NCBI GenBank assembly: GCA_037013685.1
Contig: CM072893.1
Coordinates: forward strand, 22,897,736-22,961,735
Length of the DNA stretch: 64,000 bases
Source of the DNA: Acridotheres tristis
Taxonomy: Eukaryota > Chordata > Aves > Passeriformes > Sturnidae
Direction of reading: 5' to 3'
The position numbers and the translations under genes were made by a program. Below the pieces are notes generated by a model. That model was not told where the DNA came from and did no database searches. It saw only the letters and a list, made by a program, of their open reading frames with translations. Position 1 is the first letter of the stretch. Every line of letters begins with the position of its first letter. Shown here one piece after another: positions 49,055 through 64,000 of the stretch.

Positions 49055-52000
49055 AGAATCCCAGCCATACCCAAAGCTCCTGCAGTGCTGCAGGGCAGCC
49101 CTAAACATGCCCAGGACTCGCCCCAAGCCCTTGCTAAGACAGGGCGAAGCAGCAAACCTGGGACAGGATGATGAGCCAGGTCATGCTGTGTCCTGCAGCC
49201 ATGCTCCAACTCTGGTCATTCATGTACATGGCTCATCTCTGGGAGCAGCACATGGAGGGTTAAATGTGTCCAGTGGTCTCTGGAGAGGCAACAACAACAA
49301 CAGCCATATCTCCCCCACCCTGGTACTCTCCCAGTAAGTACCTACCAAAAAACCCTCCTGCAACTTCCCAACTCCTCTGCACTGAAGCCCATACCTGTCC
49401 CCCAGCCCCCTGCTCATCCCTGCAGCCACAGCCCCTCCTCCTGTCACACGGTCTGATGCTGGGGATTAAGCAGGGACATCCTCTGGACATAGCTCCAAGC
49501 CAGAGGCTGGCTGCTGCCTTGATTTAGGGAGTAAATATGGGTTATGGTCACTGTTTCCCAGCAGTGGCTGCGATGCTGGGAGCAGAGGCTTAACAGCAGA
49601 TGTAGAGGTGAGAAACTCGTGGTGGGGCAAGAAGGGGGAGGAGGAAAGCCCGGAGTGCCAATTAAGGATCACCAGGGGGCTGGGTTAATTGGAGACACTC
49701 CTGTGACCTGACCCGATGATAGTGGCACACGACAGGCAAGGGCTGGTGAGAAACAGCCACTACTCTGAGCTGCAAGGGAGCTTGTCTCCACATTTTACAG
49801 GCATTCCTCCCCTGCCTCCATGCAAGGTACTCCTGCATGAAAAAAAAGTGGCTGTGAGCCCATGAATCACCCTGATCCCCACCCATCATCAATCCCAGAG
49901 CTCCTGTTCCACTCTTGCTTCACTGCTGCCCCAGAGCCCAGACACAGAACTCCATGCCATGGGATGCTCACCCATCTCCTTTCCTCAAGGCATCTGACAC
50001 AGTGCCTGAGGCACACAGACACCCATGAGAACCAGGAGAGGCAGAGCAGCAGGTACAGCTGGTCCCAGCACACATCCTGCAGAGTGATGGCATTTGCTGA
50101 GGCCAGGAGGATGGAGAAGCAGTTGAGACACCTCAGGGCTTCCACTGAGCTGATAGCTCCCCTCTGGGAGGTCTGTCCCCCGTTGCAGGATGAGATAGAA
50201 ATCCCTTGGAAAGTATGTGGTCCCAGTGCTGGTTCTTGGGGTTTGCCTAGCACCATCTACTCCAAACTAGATAAATTCCACAAGGAACCAATAAGCAGCT
50301 CACGCAAAGGCAAAAAGATGCATGGCTTAGCAGCCACTGACCCCATTCCCGGGCAGGGTGGGCAGAGCTGCTCACAGACACTCTGAAGGTCAGAGCAGTT
50401 TGCCTTCAGAATTGACACTGCAAAAACTGAGACGGTCTGGCAGCCTCTCCTTCTTACTGCCCCTTAGGGGAGAAACCTTCCTTGATCCGCCTTTGTAAAT
50501 GCCAGCAGAGTGCTTGGAGCATGGGACAGGGAGTTTTGGATACATCAGCTGTGTGATGTTAACCAGGGGCTCCATTCCTTCAAACCACAATGGCCTCCAT
50601 AAAGAAGTCAGTGCTTCCAGTCACTTTCCTCAGTGAAAGCACTGCTCAGGCTGCTGTCTCTGTCTTGTTGCACTGGAAAGCTCATCTGACTGTTCTCCAT
50701 CTGCAGGCAGGCTATTTACCTGTAAAGGTGAGACCTTTCCAGCCCAGGTTTCCCTGGTCATATTCCTTATCTAACTTCAGTGGTCCCCAGCTGATCAGCC
50801 CCACAGCTCAGCAGCCTCTCTGCTAGTTTGGAGATTTCTAGCTGCTCCTATGAGCCAGTTGCATGTCAGCAAACAATTCTGGAGAGAAAGCTCAGGATGG
50901 GAAGGTAACATGGATATGAAACAAAGAATATCTGTCTTGGGCATATAATGAATGTGTGTCTGAGCTCTTTTAGGGTAAAACAAAGTGTCTGGTACTCAGA
51001 CATGCACTGCTGGGCATGGATCAGCTGGCAAAGGGGTCAGACTGACATCTCTGATGGCTGCAGCCCACTGCATGGGAGAGTGCAAGCAGCAGCTTATTTT
51101 TCCTCTCTATCTTCTCCTCCAGCAGCCCTTCCTGGGACAGGGTCGTGGGCAGTGTATATGGGCTGGCTGTGGAGCAGCTCAAGCACTTGGAAAAGCAGAG
51201 CTATCCAGAGCTCTCAATACTAGGAGTGGCATCTTATTCCCAGAAAACATTGAATCATTTCCACATTCTGGGCACCGACGTGTACCGTTGCACAGGAAGC
51301 TGTGCCACACACTGCCTTGGAACAAAAGGGGCCAGGACACTGCTGGAGCCAGCCACAGCCCTTACTCCCAGGACATACAGACGGCTCACCCACAGAAATC
51401 CACGGCAGCATCACAGCATATCTGTCTGCTCAGGGCCTTTTGTTTCCTTGGCCACGCTGCCTCCTCTCCTGAGAGCTCATCATCCTCTTCAAACCACCAA
51501 CTGCTAAACTCATCCTAAACAGTTATTGTAAGAATTACATTCTTTCTAGCCTAGCTAATCTAAACTGGCCAATTCCCCCTTTCCAAAAAGTACCTTACTA
51601 TACTCTTGAAAGCATGTATATTAGACAACGATAAAAAACCAGCAAACAAGAGATTTCATTTTAAAGCTGTAGGTTGATCAAACGCTGTTAATTTGAAGCT
51701 ATGGCAAACATTACTTTCCTCCTTCATTTGAAGTGGAAATAAGGCACACATTTTTAAACAGAAAGGGTAATTAACCAGTGAATCTATTTAAGATAAGCTG
51801 TTCACTCTTTTCCAGTGGAAATTTACAATTGAGATTGCTTTTCTTTCTCAAAGACTATCTTCAGTACTTGAGTTTCTGGATTCCAGTCCAGAATTCCTAG
51901 GAGTAGTTTTCCAGCTCATGCCCTGCAGGACAGCACCGTCCTAGTCCTAGAAATCTGAAATAAAGACCGTGATTCTCATCTTTAAACATCAAGGAGAAGG

Positions 52001-52293
52001 AGAAGGACTATCTAAGGAACATTTAGAAATAACCCACAAGGAGAACCTGTTCCTCATGGGAGCAGGCAGTATGTGTGTTGTTTGGGTACACACAGACACC
52101 TGGGACTGTGGCTATGGAAGGGGTCTCATTTGTGTGTGCTGGCACTCACAGGTTGTTAAAATCAAGCTGCATTCTGTGTTACAGGCCAATCCAAAACAAT
52201 GGATGAAGCCTGTGACTGCAACTCCTCTTCCAAATCTATTAATGGATGAGAGGAAATAGCAGAGAGGAACCAGAAAAGGTTAAAGTGATGTAA

Positions 52294-52307
52294 ATATATA
52301 TATATAT
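52294..52307. repeat. (AT)7 microsatellite
   Basis: A short perfect AT repeat followed by TATATAAAAATATG. Confidence 0.9.
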
Positions 52308-53349
52308 TATATAAAAATATGTATGTAAAGTGTATGTGTGCACACATATATACCTATAAACATCAAAGAATTGCCAAATAAAGCACGGGGCTGCTGGGAA
52401 CCCTGTCACAAGGGGAGATGGAGATTAGAAGTGACAAGAATCCTGCTCCCAGCACTTCAGAAAAGCAGAAGCCTTCACAATCTCCAGTCCCCCGCTGGCT
52501 CCCAAGAATGGAGCCAGCAGGGAGAGAGATGTCGGGAGTGCAGGGGTTTGTTTGTTTTCTGACCACCCCTGGAGTCAGGATCTTAAAACTGCGGTGGCCT
52601 TTGTTTTAAAAGGGGTTGTTAAGTAAAATGGAAAGATCCAAGGCTGCTATCCAAGGAGCACTTTTAAGAGGAAGGTATTCTGAGGGCAAGGGTGCTTGTG
52701 TTCTGATTCGGGCGAGCAGTAAGCATGGCAGCATCCCCAGCCATGGAACTGCGTGGCAGTGCTGTGATATGTCAATTACTCACTCATTATTGAACAGCAG
52801 GATTCTGATTAGCTTATAAAACAAATTTGTGCTTCTCCTACCAGCATCTTGCAACAGTACCCAGAAAAACACAAAGTCTTTATAGGTTTCCCCCCACACT
52901 TTTTTAATGGGCAGGATGGCTCCAACTCTTCTCTATCAGTCACATCCACTCTCTGGCTTACAGGGCAGACTCATCTGCCCCAGCCAGCGGCCATTCACTA
53001 TGAATGGAGAGAGTGTTAATTAAAAAGTATGCTGCGGTTTTAGGAATAAGTGGGTTTTTTTCTGACTGCCACGGCAGTCTTTTATGCTGTGTTCGTCCAT
53101 GAGCAGCAGCTCTGAGGTGGGACTGCCTCCTGGGACTGCAGACTCTGTGTGTCCTGTGAAGCTGCATCCACCTCAGGCTCAGGGCAAAGTCATCCACCTT
53201 TCATACCCAGCACTTCGAGGTGTTCACACTGCACATGTTGTGTACAGTACATGTGTAGGAGAAGTGTGACTCACACACATGGGGCTTGAGGAAGATACAG
53301 GATTGATATTTTGTCAGTGTCTTTCCCCCCAAAAGGAAGACAGGAGAGA

Positions 53350-59110
<5,761 letters not shown>

Positions 59111-60102
59111 CTGGGAACAAAAAACAGAACAAACCAAACAAACCCCATTCATACTAAGCCTTTTAATGATTTAAAATAACATCTGATTGACCAGAGTGTT
59201 TGAGAAATCAAGATCTGACAGGTCCAGAGCATCACTGTACAGTTACCAAACAGGATACAGGATGTGGCCCATGACAGGACACCCCTTTGCAAAAGCCTGT
59301 CAGCTCTTTTACCATTCTTTGCTCTTATGTTTACTGCTATTAACAGTAACTGTGCATGTACCCACCCACGCAGGCAATCATGTAATCCCACTTCACTCAT
59401 ATGCATTAAATTCACTCTACAACTGACTCAAACATATGAAACATTTTGCCCTCCCCACACTGTGCTGGCCAAGACAAAAGGTGATGAGTAAACCATCCAG
59501 GCTCTGATATGAATAATTTAAAATCCATGCTATGCGAAAGAGAACAAGGGCTGGGCCCTATCAATAAATTATTTTGCACATTGATGCATCTTGATTTAAT
59601 CTGCCTGGGCTTGTGCTTGTGCCTCAGTGTCTCCTCCCCTAGCCAAACTGTAATCTTGAATCAGCTTGCTGCAGAGTGAGGAGAATGGTCATCACTTCAG
59701 AGGGAGGTTCTTGGCAAAACCCTCCTGCCTGGTGACAACTGCCCAGGGTCAGGCCATCTGCATCCTCTTGTTAGGCAGCAGCTGCTCTACTCGCTCTGCA
59801 GAAACCCTTCTTCTTTCTGGACAGCAGTGTAACTGATTTAATTATTGGTGATGATGGACAGAGGAGGAGGAGGAGTTCTTCAGGGAGAGTCACAGGCACC
59901 ACATGTCACAAATCCTAAAATAAAGTCCCTATCTAAGGTACCAGAACTATTCCCGTCCTTTTACAGGACACTGTAATTACTGAATAACCAAGATGACAAA
60001 TACTGATAGACCCAGCCAGTTATTCAAGCAGCAGGCTCACACTACATCCAGTGTCACCTTTGAACCTCACCTTATTTTTTTTTTTTTTTTTTTTTTTTTT
60101 AC
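59111..60102 (-). other. BTRC: Predicted 992-nt intron in the BTRC 3'UTR
   Basis: Thirty-two nucleotides after the stop codon is a donor CACAG|GTAAAA (exon end 60103). At the other end is a strong acceptor, a T-rich tract followed by TTGTTCCCAG|GACTCATTTAAG (exon start 59110). The sequences flanking this intron, when joined, read like the mammalian BTRC 3'UTR as I recall it (TAAATAAC...ACACTG...CAG then GAC-CATT-AAG). With the junction only 32 nt past the stop, splicing should not trigger nonsense-mediated decay. Confidence 0.6.
60075..60100 (-). repeat. A26 homopolymer (T26 on plus) beginning at donor +3
   Basis: Twenty-six T on the plus strand form a poly(A) run in the transcript directly after the GT of the predicted 3'UTR donor. 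Confidence 0.95.
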
Positions 60103-60134
60103 CTGTGCGAGTGTGAGGTACAGTGTAGTGTTAT

Positions 60135-63100
60135 TTATCTGGAGATGTAGGTGTATGTTCTGGACGGGGAACGAGTGGATTCTGCCTGGGCAGCTGGGTC
60201 ATTCAGAAAATCCCAGATGAGGATGGTGTCATCATGTGAGCTGCTGACAATCTGGAACTCATCAAACTGAAGTCGAAAGACTCTTCCAGAATGCTCCTGA
60301 AATGCCAGTGGGAGACACAGCATGTTACTTTGCAAACTAACTGGTACCTGGGATGGAGTGGGGAAGATGAACTTGGGCTTGATTTTAGTGTTACATTAAT
60401 TTGTCAGTAAACTCCACATGACACATTGTGCATCGCCATCACAGAGCATAAATTAAACCCTCTCTCAAGGAAAAGGATTTGCCATATCTGAGTACTTGAC
60501 TTGCAGGAAGTTTATATTACAGTTGTCCCACTACTCCTTAAATCCCAATATTAGATACACTGTGTGCAGAACAAACCAAACTCCCTCCCCACATAATTCC
60601 ATCTGGTGAGGCTGACATGTGCACTGTCTTCCTTATTCCATGGCAAAACTCCTTCCTGAAATTGCAGCATTCCCAGGTACAGCAGGTTACAGGGTAAGAG
60701 ATAAGAACTTGCATTCAAGACTTGGCATCATTGCCATTGCTGGAGAGGGAACAGCTTAACACTGGAGGACACCAAGGAGCCTGTTGTAAAGTCCAGTGAC
60801 ACAGCAGTAACTCCTCCTAAGCAGTTCTAAAAATATGATCTAGAAAGGGCATTCTTTACAGGCAGTTTGCATTCTGCTCCGAGGCTGAGTGGAAATGGCA
60901 TGACAATTTGGCACGAGTTCAGACCATAATTAACAGGAGGCAATGGCAAGATCCTGGATATCACAGAGCAAATCCACTCTGCTTTCCCTTGTGTGTTGTC
61001 TATTTCCTCTTGGTGCTCACAACACTCCAAGAGCAGTTGCCTCCTACTTGGTCATCAGGGAACAGAAACTGAGCAGTGACTGTGAGCCCTATCTCTTCCA
61101 CACATTTCTCTTTAGTGCTCACACATCGTAAGGGGTTTCTAAGGGTCAGGAAAATAACATGTCTTAAAATACTTTAATACTGAAACGACAGGATTATCAA
61201 ACATTTAGGCAAAAGAGAATTGCTAATTACTAAAGGGGAAGTCTTATAGCACAAGACTACAAAAATACAGCTCAGTTTAGAGAACAACAGCTGCTTTTAA
61301 GTGAATTTCTGAATCTTTAAAGCAAAATTATCTAAAAATAAATGCATATGTAAGCCAGATTCTAAGACAAATTTTTTAGAATTTTTCTAATCATGAGAAT
61401 TTCTAATTATGAGTTTCTGTCTTCCCACCTATTCTTAAAGGAAGTGTTTTTCCAGATTTTGTGTTACAGCAATAAAGAAGTTCTTCCAAAAAGTATCATT
61501 ACAACATCAGATCCACTGATGGATTACTCACAGAGATGGGAAGGGGAGGGAGGGAGAGGGAGAAAGAGAGAGAGAGAGGGAGGTACTTTCAAAAGTACTA
61601 TTCAAAACTCTCTTTTTGACCCCAGTCACTGTGGGCTAAGTAAGGCTGCCCTACCTGGACTGTTTCTGTCATAAGGAAAACTGAACTGTGAGCATATTCT
61701 GTTCATGGAAAGCTTCTGTCAAATTCATGTGGCCACTGTTCCAGCTAACGGAAGACAAAACTGGAAGGGACCTGGCATGCAGCGAACATTTGTTATCTGT
61801 GCACTTTCCTCCTACTGTTTGAAAATTGAACATAAGCAGCAGGAGACTCATGATGTTCATTGTGCAGCCAGGTTTAATTTTGGAGGACGAGGGAAGAGGA
61901 AAAAAACACCAAAGCATGGGTAAGCGGGTATAAGGACACCCTGTTGTCATAAAAGTCCTAAAAGCACCACAACAGCTTCCTCTGCTCCCCACCCTGCTTT
62001 TGGCCCCCTCCATTGCTATCAAACAGGGATTTATGAGTATCCATGTGTTGGGATTCCTACAGTGTTTCCATCCCACCACTTCTGATTTATAATATAATTA
62101 GCTGGGGCACTTTGGCTGTCCACTGCTGGAAAACGCAGAGGAATCACACCAGTTAAATTAAGTCTACAGGTTACTAGGCACACATTTATCTCAGGCTGGA
62201 GCAGAAACACTACTAATACCAAGCTTAAGTTTTAGACTCTCAGGATATGAGTTCATGGGCAGAGTTGTTCCATAGCTTGGAACTGGATGACCAATGACAA
62301 AGGGTTTTTCTGGATTTCAGCCATGAAACTATTTGCACTTCTATTTGGCTAACAAGAAGGTTTTTCAACATAGCACCTGCGGGCATGCAAAGCTCTCATG
62401 GACTCTAATCCTGTAGCTGATGGTCCAAATACATGATTGGAAAAGGCTTAATGATCTTACTACCTGTTAGCTGAGTCCCAGTAACCTCACAGCCTGCACC
62501 AAATGTGATGTAAAGTACTTTAGTGAAATCTATAACAGAAGCAATTCAGGTGGTTGATGAGTGTGCAGAAGGTCAGCCAGCACGGCTCAGCTGGTGAGAA
62601 GTAACCACACTTTTAGAGAATCAGACAACCTTGGTACGATACTGTTTTAGAGCACAGACTACAGTCACGTGCCACAGCAGGGAAAGGTCTAACATATACC
62701 AATCAAAACACTGCCCAAACACTTTCAATCTAAGAAATAAAAACATATAGTACGTATTTTTCAATGGGATTTTGGTACTGGTTGAAATCTTGCTTTATCC
62801 CCAGTGCTGGTTTTTTGGGCTGAATGTGGTGGAGGAACACTTATAGGAACCACCCCAAGGCCTTGGGTGTCCTGGCATTTTTCTCAGAACATTCCCACGT
62901 TATTTTAAGACCAAGCAGAGCCATTATTAAACATGACTGTAAATGTTGTTAACACTCACATAATGACATTTTAACCACACCATCATTTACCTGCACTAGA
63001 AACCAGTGGACAGCATGAAGAGTTGTTGCTGTTTAAGCATAAAAGGCAATTTCACTGTCTGTTTCAGTCCTTACCTGCTTTTTCTTTAAACATCCAAAAG

Positions 63101-63610
63101 GCTGTTAAAAGCAATCCCAAGAGTGTTTGTGTTCCTATTCCTCAAATTTGGAATGCAGTATTTTAAAGAAATTTTATGCCAGTAATTCAGAGAACTTACT
63201 ACTACATCATCAGGTACACACAGATTAATGTAAACCCACTATCATACGGATTCCAAAGATTAATTTAAAAATGGATTCAGTTATTAACTTCAAATCATAG
63301 AATAAAACTGTTGAAAAGTCTAGAGTAGAGTGAAAAGGTCAGAGATTCTAATTTTAATGCTTACAATTAATAGCTTGCAAAATTAAAAGAAGCTGGACAC
63401 CCAAAAAAGCTAGACCTTTAGAAATTATTTCAAGATCCTGCAGACTGTTGCTAAACTGACTTGAGTTTTCACAGCTCAAGATAGCTCTGAACAAGCACAC
63501 TTTCTTCAACACCTCCATCTAGAGCTCTTACCACAAGAGTTCGCAAGCAGAGGGTCCCTGCTGGAGCACGGGGATCCAAAGCAGCCACAAGATCCCAAAC
63601 TTTAATTTTC
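60135..63610 (-). CDS. BTRC: BTRC (beta-TrCP1), last two coding exons
   Basis: Beta-TrCP1 is the WD40 substrate receptor of SCF-betaTrCP, which recognises DSGxxS phosphodegrons in beta-catenin, IkB and others. Two exons are in the window. Exon 63532-63610 (79 nt) encodes [20 protein letters not shown] and CLRTLV; exon 60135-60296 encodes [30 protein letters not shown] and the C-terminus [12 protein letters not shown], stop TAA at 60135-60137. Splice sites are canonical (CACTAG, GTG|GTAAGA, TTTCAG). These cover the last WD repeats, with both WD dipeptides (VWD, IWD). The segment [10 protein letters not shown] before RSPSRT distinguishes BTRC from its paralog FBXW11, which has a different sequence there. 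The rest of the gene lies right of the window. It is transcribed in the same direction as the GLUT gene and tail-to-tail with POLL. Confidence 0.96.
60297..63531 (-). other. BTRC: BTRC intron
   Basis: An AT-rich 3.2-kb intron between the last two coding exons. It contains a GA-rich simple repeat at 61536-61583. No further exon or RNA gene was recognised. Confidence 0.8.
61536..61583. repeat. GA-rich simple repeat
   Basis: GGGAAGG and GGGA units run into AGAGAGAGAGAG and GGGAGG, purine only on the plus strand over about 48 bp. Confidence 0.85.
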
Positions 63611-64000
63611 CTAGTGGTGAAAAAATAGACAAACACCTCTCTGTTAAAGAGAAAAGAGTAAGTGCTCACAGAAAAAAAAAAACTGTTAGTACAACTTAGC
63701 TAATACACCACTTAAAGGAAAATCACAGCAATCTTTCTGCTCTTGAGACCTGGTTCTTGCATTTCCCCCTTTGTAAAGCTTATAGAACTTAATGGGAGGT
63801 TAAAACATGCTGTCAATAAAGTAAAACACATTAAAACCAGGTGGTAATAACTAACAGAAACACATGGGAGTGCAGACAACTAGTCTGTAGGTAAATGGTC
63901 CTGCAGAAAACCACAGATGGGAAAGATTGCTCTTACAAGTGGTTGAACTGGAAGAAGTTTCAGGTTGAGTCAGTCAGATATTCTTACAAGCACAAGACCT
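63611..64000 (-). other. BTRC: BTRC intron, truncated by window end
   Basis: No translation resembling the preceding WD-repeat exon was found, so this is the 3' part of the next intron. Confidence 0.7.

Larger units (their letters stand above)
48500..53349. other. Intergenic between the transporter and BTRC 3' end
   Basis: Starts GC-rich and becomes AT-rich from about 51.5 kb, marking a composition change towards BTRC. It contains a MARE/ARE-like motif at 49044-49054 and a short AT microsatellite at 52294-52307. No supportable gene or repeat family was found. Confidence 0.5.

Noticed and set aside
60075..60100. Poly(A) tail of a processed retrocopy or SINE
   Set aside because: No retrocopy body or target-site duplication is apparent next to it, and the flanks fit a native BTRC exon and intron.
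60135..63610. FBXW11 instead of BTRC
   Set aside because: The C-terminal segment [10 protein letters not shown] before [12 protein letters not shown] is BTRC-like; FBXW11 differs there, and POLL/DPCD/FBXW4 synteny also points to BTRC.

Overview
The window is vertebrate nuclear DNA, almost certainly from a bird. Multi-exon genes have GT-AG introns, the two interspersed repeats seen are CR1 LINEs (the main avian retroposon), the DPCD/POLL promoter is a CpG island, and every recognised protein is vertebrate. The species cannot be told from sequence alone. The gene order FBXW4 - DPCD - POLL - [sugar transporter] - BTRC matches, in inverted orientation, the vertebrate LBX1-BTRC-POLL-DPCD-FBXW4-FGF8 neighbourhood (human 10q24, the split-hand/foot SHFM3 interval).

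Layout. 1-4.2 kb: last three coding exons and 3'UTR of FBXW4 (+). 4.2-5.8 kb: short convergent gap holding a CR1 tail. 5.8-12.84 kb: complete DPCD (-), six coding exons, 203 aa. 12.6-13.15 kb: CpG island, the divergent DPCD/POLL promoter, with an ETS-type palindrome. 14.3-24.5 kb: complete POLL (+), eight coding exons, 578 aa. 24.5-40.3 kb: gene-free interval with several AT-rich, motif-dense blocks that look like conserved regulatory elements, two CTCF-like motifs and a 0.57 kb CR1 fragment. 40.35-47.9 kb: a complete class II facilitative sugar transporter (-), 12 coding exons, 545 aa, between POLL and BTRC where the mammalian order has no such gene. 48-53.3 kb: its upstream region. 53.35-64 kb: the 3' end of BTRC (-), with its last two coding exons and a long 3'UTR that appears to contain an intron just after the stop codon.

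Functionally the genes are independent neighbours, not a pathway: two SCF ubiquitin-ligase substrate receptors (FBXW4, BTRC), a ciliogenesis-linked factor (DPCD), a family X DNA polymerase (POLL) and a membrane hexose transporter. What probably ties them together is shared cis-regulation, because the LBX1 and FGF8 developmental regulatory domains meet in this part of the genome. The points most worth a second look are the GLUT gene and its Asn-to-Asp change in helix 7, the BTRC 3'UTR intron, and the regulatory-looking blocks between POLL and the GLUT gene.
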